From the NCBI RefSeq assembly GCF_037975245.1, contig NC_092582.1, positions 16,270,077-16,334,076 on the forward strand: DNA of 64,000 nt. The letters are read 5' to 3'. Position numbers and translations under genes: made by a program. Position 1 is the first letter of the stretch, and each line of letters begins with the position of its first letter. Shown piece by piece: positions 25,240-36,815 of the stretch. This stretch comes from Apostichopus japonicus (taxonomy: Eukaryota; Echinodermata; Holothuroidea; Aspidochirotida; Stichopodidae). Under the pieces are notes generated by a model that searched no databases, was not told the origin of the DNA, and saw only the letters and a list, made by a program, of their open reading frames with translations.

Positions 25240-27237
25240 TTAACACTCTTTGGTTCAATACAGAACATAAGAAGCACAATAATAGGTCAAACTTGATTCT
25301 GCTATGTAGTGATCAATTGATCATATACACATATGAAATTACCAACATATTTTCATAATTTTGTGAAACAAAAAGTTAAGCCAAAAAAGTTGATTTTAAT
25401 ACTGAAAAACAAAACATTGCTATAATACTGGACTGAAAATTGACAGAGTTACACACTCAGTCATACACAGACAGGGAAACTAAAATGATAAATAAATTAT
25501 TCATAAGGAGCAAACAAAATAAAAGAAGAGATATAAATCTAAGTTTGGAAGCAATCTTGGGAAGCATATTTCCATCCTATCTTACTAAGAAAATGACAAA
25601 AAAATGTTAAATCTGTATTCTCTGTTGATTTGTGTCACTCTGAGCAAGCCTTGTTGTATTCACAGGTAACTTTGACATCCCTTAGTCTAACTAAAACCTC
25701 TATAAAGTCAGGCCTGACAAGGTAGGGCGAGTGTGGGGGGGGGGGGAGTACAGCCCCAGGGGCCCAGTCAACCAGGATCTCTTAGAAATATGGAATGTGG
25801 AATAATGTTTCTAATTTTCTTAACTACTTAATGAAGAACAAAGACTTCATAAGGGGGTCCAGTGACATATTTGTCCCCAGGGCCAATGTATGAAGTTACG
25901 ACCAGTTGTATGTTCCTAGCTTATCAACTTCTGAACCATTTATTCCAATAAAATAAAAAAAATGAAAAAATTGTCCCACACATCTTATAAGATATTTTAT
26001 ACATTTTTGATTTGCAAAATCTTTGAAATAATTGCAATTCCTATATCCTACTGGATCGTGTTCACGTTCCATGTCTCTCCATGAACACCTCGATACTGCC
26101 ATGCAGATTATGGTAACTCCAACACAATATGCAGCTGCCTACCCTGATGGCAGACGTCCCGGAGTATTGAAAGACAGATCCTAACGAGCTACAGTAGTAG
26201 CTTTAAAACAATCGCAGCTTTTGCTGCCACAAATATTTCGTGGCTGGCAAGAATAAATGTCATAAAAGAAAGAGCAAGAAAAAAAATAACAACAACAACA
26301 AGGTCATCAAAGAATAAATTTGAGCTTGCTTTTGATAACCTTCAAAAGTGAAAAAAAGATTAATTTTATTGCACTTAGAGTTTTGTGTTGAATAAATGGT
26401 TAAAAAAAAAACTTGACCCTTGCAATGGAAGTACTGTAAACATCAAACTCATTCTCTCTCATAAATGTGGCATGTGTTTATATTTGTCAAGAGAATCTGT
26501 AAGTAAAATGCAAGAACAACTAAAATTTAGTTGAGAGAAAATCTACCACCCCACAGGAACCGCTAGTCAGATAATATTCAGCCCATACATGTCTGTGGGC
26601 TTTGCGCTTTACCAGATACAAGATGATTGGGTGTGGCGGAAGGGGTGGGGAGGGGTCACATCCTAGTTTTGGAACTCTCTACAATCAAAATATTTTCAGG
26701 AAATCTTACTCTACTTGTGTTGTGTTATTTATGCGTCCCCTGTTATTATTAAAACAGTTTTAGGAGTTCTTATCAAACTACCTACCAAGTAATTAATTAC
26801 TCAAAATAATGTTGCAATTGATCACATTAGGACATCCTTTTATAGATATTGTCACTAAATGAGGTTAATGAGAGACATATAAAAAAATTCCATTCCATTA
26901 TCATCATTTTGTTGCCATGACAACTTTACATACAATCATATTATTAATCACATGTAAGCAGAAGATGATTTTTTTTTTTAATTTTCTCAATTCGTTTTTG
27001 TTTTTTGCTTTTACTGCACTATTTGAAATGAAACTTTACTGGCCATTTTAAAGATCAAGCTTACTGCATGATTTTTGTATCAAATTGCATCAGAAAAATA
27101 TAATTAAATCATCCAAATCAAGTCAAAAAGCCTCTATAAGAATGTATTAACCTGTAAAATGTAAATGCACTTGAGCTCCGGCTATGAAAACCTTGCAGGA
27201 CTATTTTTTCTTCTAACCATTTGCATTACCACAGACA

Positions 27238-30200
27238 TCATATTAGTACTGCTTGACCCTTCTCTGTGATACAAGCGTTGACCACTTCCGAGATGTCGAT
27301 CAGCCTCCTATCGAGTGCCTGGAGATGAAGTTCACTCAGGACTGGAGAAACGGGATCGTGGGACAGAACCTGACGCATAGCATCGCTCAACCCCCTCTCT
27401 TTAAACTCTTGAAGAATGGTCCATGTTTGGTTTCGAATTCTACAAGAAACAAGCCGTTGAGAAACATCACGCTCAGTGCTGGAATAGCATCCTCTTGAGC
27501 ACCTGAGAATGATATACTTTCCACACCCCCCCCACAGCCCGCCTATCAATCACCCCCAACTCCTACCACCCCCCACCCCCCCACACACACCATCATTGCA
27601 ATATTAAGTTTTACAGGCACAATAAAAAATTATTTAGTAACTCATTTTCACCTGGAAGTATTGACAGAGATCCCATAACCTTGTGGGCCACTTGACCAGT
27701 GGGAGGCCTCTCTGCATTGGTCCTATCTGCCTATCGGATCAACAAGTGAGAATCATAGGAACTGACTATGCTATATAAGTACATACGTACGAAGCTTATA
27801 AACCACCAAAGATTGGTCACCTGTCATAATGTTCGTCCCTCATATTCAATTATCATAAACCATCCAAAAATTACAACATATACATTTCCCATAAGTGTTT
27901 GCTTTTGCAATAATCCAACTAGCAATATGAAAGAGTGGGATGGTACACAAATTTTTGGCAGGTGAGAGTTTAACTATTGGTATCAGGAGGGTTCCTTTTA
28001 CTTATCTTTAGAAAGACAACCACCACTATAAAAAAGAAAAAAAAAGAATGATTGTTTTTCAGTTCCATAGGTCATCATGCTGGGAAATGGATTTACCAGC
28101 GTATGGGTGGCCATTAGTGACGACAATTATCAGCAGGTTTTGTTATTATAAAGGACATTTTCTGGAGTCACCCCTTCCAGATATTACGAACGGATCCACT
28201 GTCCCTACAGGAAATGTGCAGGAATCATTAACGACCCCTTCCAGATATTACGAACGGATCAACTGTCCCTACAGGAAATGTGCAGGAATCATTAAACGAC
28301 ATCTAAGATCCAAAAATACCTCAAAGTCATTGGTAGAAGTGAGTATTAAAAAAACTTGATGGAAATTAATTCACTTGTGGCTATTACAACCCAATATTAC
28401 TTTCATAAGGCAGTATACAGTCTTTCAAGATTTGAGTTTTGGAAAGGTTTGAGTTTTGTAAACGTTTTTTAGTTTTGGGAAAGCCGATGGATGGAGAAAT
28501 TTGAAGGACTCCGGGACAGTAAATCTGGAAGATTTGCAAAAGCCCATCTTTATTTATTCAAACTTTTCAAAAAAGATGGAGTAGAGAATTGATTGTTGAC
28601 AAAGAAAGAGAATGTAAAGAAACTCAGTATTTTACACGTTTTACCAACTTTAATGTTGAGCAAACAGTTGATAACATTTCTGTCATGGAAGCTTCTAGCA
28701 TTTGTAAGGAAAAGTACATCGTTTTCTCAGTTATTAAGTCGTTAGTCGATATCAAATCAGATTAAGCTTAATAGGTCTTATCCTTCCTCCAGAAATGAAG
28801 TACTGATATGTTTCGAATGGTACCACACTTATTTGCTAAATGGTAAATCCATTTTGTGTTTAATATGTAGTAATAACTCTACCAGAAGAAATCTTCTCTA
28901 ACTTTCAAAAACATAATAACGCACTCAAGGATGACATCAAATGGGTGATATGTGAAGCCAAGTAATCAGAGAACGATTTTTTATGTTTATTTTCATTGAC
29001 CTTGTAACGTTTCCTAGGAAACTTGCATAAACATCTGTGGACTAGACTATGTAGCCCAGCCACTTTGATTGATGAGCCTCAGGTGTGTCAAAGTTCATTT
29101 CTAATAAATTAATGGGTGATGATAGAACTGTATACATGGCAACCAGCTACTTTTCATTATTTTCTCTTGAAGTCCTCAGTTTGAATACATTGTGTTGCTT
29201 TAAGTAGTGTAATGAGATGTTGGGAGTTTTTCAACGCCTCAGACGTAACCATGGAAACGAATTAACATAAAACAGGATGTACACCACATTTACTGTAATG
29301 TGATGTCTGATTTCTCAGTCTTAATTGGGTTCCCATTCAATTTTATTCTTTAAATTGGCAATTATCCAGGAAACACGTTTGAATAAACTCGTAAAATAGT
29401 TGAAATAGAGGTCACTCGAAAGAAAAGTCATGAATTTGGGATTGCAAGTTGTAACATTTGATGGGTTCATATAGGTGTTTCTTTTTGAATGAAACTGCAA
29501 ACTTCAGGCATGTGAAGAAATGTCCCCCTGTTTAATATCACCTACATCATATGTTCCCACTTAGGTGACTCATGGACCAAATCTGACCCCCACCTAAGCT
29601 TTCAATTCCACTAGCCAAAAAATAGCTGCCCCCCCCCACAACCTTGCACTATTCAGGTATGCAGACCCATCATGCCTTAGGTGTGATCACCCTACCGAGC
29701 ACATAATGCTCAATGATCTAATTATAGTGAGAATATAGTTCTCTCTCGCCCCTTTGCTTCAACCAATGTTTCTCTCTGGATGCTTCTTGAAGATTAACGT
29801 GGAACCCCCCCCATCCTCCCTCCCCCTCCCCTGATATCTCTGTATCATAAGATAATTCTGAAAGGAAATGGCTTGTGACGATATCTTTAATTAATATGGT
29901 ATTTGTGAGGTTGTTATAGTTATGATGACAAGAATACTTACATGCAACACTGTTTGACTGGTGCTAGAATACTGCCCTCATCCCAGTAAGGATTACCAAA
30001 GCTACCATCGGAAAAGAAAAACAACCACGTTATTTGATCAAGGTGCAACAGTCATTCATTAAACAGAGCTCAGATAAAATAAGACAGTCACATGTAACAT
30101 TCATATAATGAGTAGCAATTCCTTTATGGAATTTCATTAAAACTTTCTGGATATGATAAGATTCTATGTACAATAAGTACTAAACACCTTGGCATTTTGT

Positions 30201-33200
30201 GTCGCATTTTTTTGGCCAACGATAAAACCAAACCCCAAATGTATTACACATTTCAGTCAGGCACGAGACAAACGGAGAAGTAAAACAAGTTATTATCAAA
30301 TAAATATTTATTAATATTACTACATATTACTACATATTTATAAATTTGAGGTCTCTGGTGAATTGATCTTTTAATTTGCAACACTTCCTTCACAGGTAAT
30401 CTTCTATTAAAATTATTAAAATTATAGCTGTCCAATGAGGAGTCATAATATATGGACCTGACATAAAACTCTTACAAGGTTTGGCAAATGAAATGAAAAT
30501 GATACTTAAGAGTACAGTCTTCGATAGAGACATATTGTACTAAAGGCTAAATTAACCAACTGATGTGAAATGTTTATTAGGCATTTGGTACTAAATTAAG
30601 TGTTGATTTATTCACCTCCCCTGTCCCTACCCTCTCCCCGCACATCATCTTCCCATCTTTCCCACTGAGGAGGATCATAGTCACTGGATCCGTCTCCTTA
30701 CCTCTTTCCATTATCTAAGAGTAACAGCATGGGGTCCTCGTCGGCTTCGAAGGTTTCGAACATGTGCCGGTCGGCGTTACCGATCAGGTAATCAAAGACG
30801 GCCGTGTCGATGATGTCCAGGAGCAACCTCTGTCTCTCGATGGGATGCGTCTTCTTCACCTCGTCGCAGTAGGCATCATCTTCCTCCCACCTGGAATGAG
30901 AAGAAATCAGAAGAATGTATCGAACAAACGTAATCTTCCATCTTCGTCAACGGATGAAGTGAGGATAGGCTACAAACTGGAAATGAAACGAAATGAAATA
31001 TCGACCAACGACAAAAGACGTTACCAAACTGCAATATCTACCGACATAAAAAAATGCCAAAGTTGTTGTAGGAGGGTTTACATTATCGTAATAAATGTAA
31101 GAGCCACTGCATCGATATTACGAAAAGGCATATATCCACCAACCATTCATCCATGCCACATTTGCAATGAATTGCAGATCGTATTTAAGACCACAGCAGG
31201 TCTTGAAGTTTGCAGACACAGTTTGCAGACACAATCTATCCCCCACCCCCCCAATTCAGTTTCTCCCAATTTTTTTTTCTAATTACCTAGCTTTCTTGCT
31301 TGATCTGTAGGTCCTGGCCCAAGGATGTTTCCACCGTTGCAGAGTGTATTTTGCAGGAAGCCACAGAGTGAGGGAGCCCTCCATGATGTCACCCTCTGCA
31401 CATGCTGGGTCAGATGGTTTGCAGTAGTAACATTTACCGTAAAAACAGGTGTTGTTATCTGTAGATATTTCATAGACAAGTGCATTGTAAAATTTGAAAG
31501 TGATTTTCTTCGTTCTGAAAATATTGCAATGAAATATATAAATAGAACATATTAATATTAAATATTTCAAATATTAAAATTGTAAGAGTTGAGGAGTAAC
31601 CTGTTGAGTATCCCCCCCCCTGCCCATCCCCTTGAATCCTTTGTCTATGCAAGTATGGCATCACTTACAAATTCACCTCCCCTCCCTCCCCCCCCCCCCC
31701 ACCAACAAAAAAATGCCTTTTAAGTCATTTGAAAGTGATCTTAACCTTTGATCATGTGAAACAGGATTACAATGTTAAGCTGGTCTCTCACTATACCACT
31801 GAGGGAATAAATCTACCCTCTTACATTTGGCTGGTACCCTGCAGGCTAGAAACAAATGTGATACACCCTCTAGGTGTTTGCATCACCTGCCATGACCCTG
31901 AGGCATGATACACACATGATACACACATGATACACACTTGATACACACATGACCAATCTACTGTCATTTCCAGATCCCAATGTATAAGTGGAAGCCCTAG
32001 CAGACTTGTGCATGAGAGAGAGTTGACCGGGGCTTCAATCCATTCAAAGTCATTCCTCATTACCAGATAACAACCTAGTGTATTTATAAGCCTTATACTT
32101 TGTAGCCCATGCAGACTTTAACATATTATCCAAAGTCATAAGCCATACCGTAGCTTTTAACTTACCCTCCCAATATTTAGTTACAGACTTTATGGTATAC
32201 CTTAATATCCACAAAAAAAACTTGCAAAATATCGAATATTTATTTTGTGATTTATGCAGGAAACAGAATATTTTATATTTGACTACATCAATACAGAAGG
32301 GAAGTCATAAAATACCCCAACAGCATTCCTTTCAAACAATTATTAGAGAGGTATGACATTAAAAGTAGGGGACTCACTCTGCGAAGTGAAAGTTGCATTC
32401 AATGTTGGCGTGGCAACAGGAAATACTTCCGTCAGAAGGTTCACTCTTCTGCCCGCGACGAGCGGTGCCCTGTTAAATCCGAGGATCCTGCAGATAGAAA
32501 TGGAAACCATTGCTTGGGATTAAAGGTCACTTGCAACTACCCACCACATTTTTGATGAAGCTTAAGAAAACATTTAAGAGTCTCTAAAAAAGTACTGAAC
32601 TGGAGATTTGTAACTTTCGAAACTTTTTCCCTTCAAACTTTTTCCCAGATATATAGGTCAGGTAACATAATAATAGTTACATATCCCACTGAGAAGTAAA
32701 ATTAATGCTTTGATGACTGGTGTATGGGGTGGGGTGGAGAGACTTTCAAAGTTTGATCAATGGTGACCAATTTTGGTCTTTCTTGCATTTTTTTTTTTTT
32801 TAGCATTTAGAACAGAAATCTTACAATAACACAAGTTAAGGCCAAAGAGGGCTCAATTGTATTGACTTGTGCTATCAGGAGGGAAATACAGTATTTTGAC
32901 CCTTTTAAAGGACTGCAACATGTGAAGAAATTTAAAACCAGACGCCAGTGACATCTATGTTATCCCAACAAACGTGTCATCTCCATTAGACTCGCTCGAG
33001 AGGATGGACTTGTTCTGCCAAAAATAAATACTCTGACTCTTTCAAAGCACCCAAAAATTTGTAGAAGAAAGTTTTAAAAAAGCTTTTTAAAAAAGGAAAC
33101 CGAGCCTAGGAATGACTCTTAAACCCAACGGTCCTGTTATCTCCCTTTCAGTTACCGTTGGTGTTAGAGAATGTAAAGGACTAACAGATCACCTGTATTT

Positions 33201-36200
33201 CAACATCCCATGGCCAACTGTTTAGGGTCAAATATGGCTTATTGTTTCCATCATTACTACTGTATAACAGCAGATTTCAACATTCTGGCCACACAGATCT
33301 CTAAGTCTGATTTAGGGTAGACCAATTACAGTACTTGTACTGTAAGTTTATATATTATTATTACAATAATATTTTGTGTGCATGGATTAGATTGGGCCTC
33401 ATTCCGAACAGACCATTTAACGTAAACGTTCGCGCATATTGGATATTGGTGTCTGTCACTCTATAAACTAAGAGGACGTTTTGTGATTACAACCATTTTG
33501 AACACTGCCTTAATACAAGCCAAACACTGTTTCCTTCATGTATGGAGCTCCTTGACTGGGGTGTTTACAATAAGCAAACATTAAATACATTGGGAGTTGG
33601 ATCATATAAACCTCGTATCCAGTGGTGTCGCCAGGGGGTGGCCTGGGGGCACGTGCCCTCCCCATAAAACATTATGCCCCCCAGATGCCATTTGTAGTGT
33701 TAAAAAAATTCTTGAAGAAAAAAATTTTCTACCTCAATTAAAAACATAAATATCGCACAGAATAAGCCTGAGAATTCTTTAACATAAAGTTATTTCAATT
33801 TGCAAAATATAGCACCAGATTGCATCTAAGGACCCTTAATTAATCAAAAATTTCTCAAAGCGGAGGGGGACACCACCTCCCCTTAGACTAGTGATGCACC
33901 GGATCCAAATTTTTGGATCCTGCCGGAACAGGATTTTGCCGGATAGTACATGAAATCCGGCCGGATAAAATCCGGCCGGAACCGGATTCTTTCATTACAC
34001 AATAGAAAATCATTAATAAGAAGTAGAAGTATGAAACAAGGAGCAAATCTTAGGTCAGGTATACGCAAGGTGAAATTAAGACCCCATTTATGAGATTAAA
34101 TATGACTTGAAGTGGTGTAATCTACATTCTTTAATAAAATAACTACAATATAATTGTTGACAAGCTTGATACAGTACAGTATGTAAATTTGTTTGCTGGA
34201 AAAATACTGCATACTACCTATGAAGTTTGTTTTAAAACGGGAAGCTACATTTCACAAATCTCATACTTTATACTGAATAAAAAGATTATTTAATTGTTGT
34301 CATAACACTACTATCTGGATTTAGAATTGTCTTTTATTATTCATTATTTGGTAACAAATTTTTACACTGCAATATTATCTGTAAAATAAATAAAAAAAAG
34401 CATTGTACAGTATCCTTCCAGAAGTGGAAGAAACTTCTTATCTATCTTTTATCTATCCTTTAAAATGGAATTGAATGTTCATTAGAACACTTAATGATTT
34501 AGGTTTTTCATGAACTTTTAGGAACTTTCATGGTGACAAGAGATATCCAAGAGAATGCCAACAATAATGGGAAAGTAAAGATTCAATGGAACAGTATTTT
34601 GACTGATAAGTATATGAATGGTCTATTTTAACTGCACAATATTAAACTGATGAAGGCTGCAAGAAATGATTTCACTGCAAACTGTATTTGTTGTATATAG
34701 CTTCATATTATTACAGTAGTTGTATTATTTTGGTTGATCTTTAGAAACAGTGGGTCAGACCATTGAGAAAATTAAATTAAACATGTTAAACCTAATTTTT
34801 CCTTACTTTGAATGTTTTTATTAATTTTTGGAAATAGTTTACATTGATTTAAGTTAATACCAACACCTTTTTAAGGAATAATTCAGGCCAGATTTTGAAA
34901 AAGATCCGGCCAGATTTTGAAAAATATCCAGCCGGAACCGGATAATTCCTCACTATCCGGCCGGATAGTCCGGCCGGACCGGATATCCGGTGCATCCCTA
35001 CCTTAGACCCCTCCTCCCAGGATGGCATTCTCAAATAAACAGTGCCCCCTAATTATGTGCTGTGCCCTCCCTCTGTGCCCCCCAAAATTGAAATGTCTGG
35101 CGTCACCACTGCTCATATCACCCTACCGAAGCCATGCATGTACTGTAGTATTCACACATATTGCACACCCTGTAACCTTACTAAGAGATGTGCTTTCATA
35201 CAGTACAACCAGTTTGCATATTGCCATTCTCACTGCAGACTTGAGTCAGGAAAATCCCAACTGTACATGTACTTTATGCAAATAGTAATTACCGCATTCT
35301 GAGTTGGAATTTAAACTTGGGCCTAAGGTTCTCTGACTGAGCCACCTAGTAAATATTCATATCTAACTAGAATAATCATAATCCCTCAACTCTAACCCAC
35401 AAAGATATAGTTTATAGTTTTAACATACATTCCTAATACTGCCATCAATTACATAAAGCGTTTATAGTTTCCTCATTGGCACGCCTCAACATTTGAACAT
35501 TTCCTTCATGGTGATATTACCGTGAACTGAAATACAACTGATTACATTTGCAAGTACAATTATGTTGTCCAGGTACATTACGGTTTCCCCTAAACTACTC
35601 CGTAGGAAAAGGGACCAATAGATTATTAATCATTGAGTTCAATCCAAAGTACAGTACATCAACTTAAAAACAATACATATAACTTTAAGGTATGTTATAT
35701 TAAGCATGTTACAGTAACATATTATTTGAAATATCCCACGCTGGCATTAAAACCATCAAATAGGTAATATTACCCAGCAGTAAGTTCAACTGCAGAAATG
35801 GTCCCTTAGCAACCGCCATGAACTAACTCGCCGCATAAAGTATTAGTTAACTTGAAATTTGGATTAATGACATGAATACCAGTCTGAGAAGGAGACTTGG
35901 GTATAATTGACAAATTTTATTTGCTCATCAAAAAAAAAAAGGGGGTGTTCTGGAATGAACTTTAGTAAAATGTTTGTAGAGTGTCGACATATATTTCTTT
36001 TTAACGCTTGTAAATGAAAACACCGAGTCGCTCACCTAAGAAGGTAAAATGAGGACAGGTTTGGGAGAATCCAGATGTACTGTATGGTAACCAATCCCCT
36101 CCCCCCACCCACAAATTTTGAGAAAAAAACCTCAGAGGTTGACTTATTTCATAAATTAGAAATGCAAAGTATTTGCAACTACTAAAGCCATCATGAAGAT

Positions 36201-36782
36201 GAATCAAACTAGGAGTCTGGATAAATAGCTAAATCATAACAACATGCACTACTTTATGGTCACTCCTGAATCAGTTTTGCTCTCAGCTTTAAGTAACCTC
36301 AGCTGCATCAGTCATTCTGGCAATGTTATTTTTAGGGAGGATATAGGGTTGCTAGGCGATGAGACCAGCAATGTCTAGACTTGTAGTGGGCTGACACTGC
36401 AGGGGCAAAAACAGTCAATTGAGACAATTTTTTATCTAAATAGCAATCTCACCAATTTTTGGAACCCTAACAAACTTTGGTTCTCGGAGAAAGTGAACTG
36501 TTATAAAGAACAGTCACCAGCCAGTTTCCACAGAATAATCTGTACATACAGCATGTACTTACAAACATGTATGGAACATGGTCTAATGTACAGTAACTGA
36601 ATACAAACCTAACCGATAGGTAAGTATATGTGATCCCTAAATGTCGCTCCCATTTTGCATTAAAGGTCTGGTGATCCCACTGGCTTTGAGGAGGAAAGAA
36701 ATTTAGACCCTGGGCTAATCAATTTCACCATACAGGCTCAAAGTGTCAAATTAGATTGTAAGAGAAGGATCCTGTTGATTTC

Positions 36783-36815
<33 letters not shown>

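Larger units (their letters stand above)
24471..27237. other. Intergenic stretch between convergent ODAD3 and FAM20B
   Basis: No exon is recognised. It holds a SINE copy with an amplified head (24936-25239), a poly-G run near 25735-25747 and, towards the right, the presumed FAM20B 3' UTR. A minus-strand AATAAA at 26365-26370 is about 0.87 kb past the FAM20B stop and is only a candidate signal. Confidence 0.45.

Noticed and set aside
28048-28359. Plus-strand ORF of 103 codons with a CPYRKC word and His residues
   Set aside because: It is created by the 64-bp tandem duplication; no zinc-finger spacing or family match could be made out.
31821-32060. Minus-strand ORF of 79 codons with repeated [14 protein letters not shown]
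   Set aside because: The repeat is the translation of an 11-bp minisatellite within a FAM20B intron.
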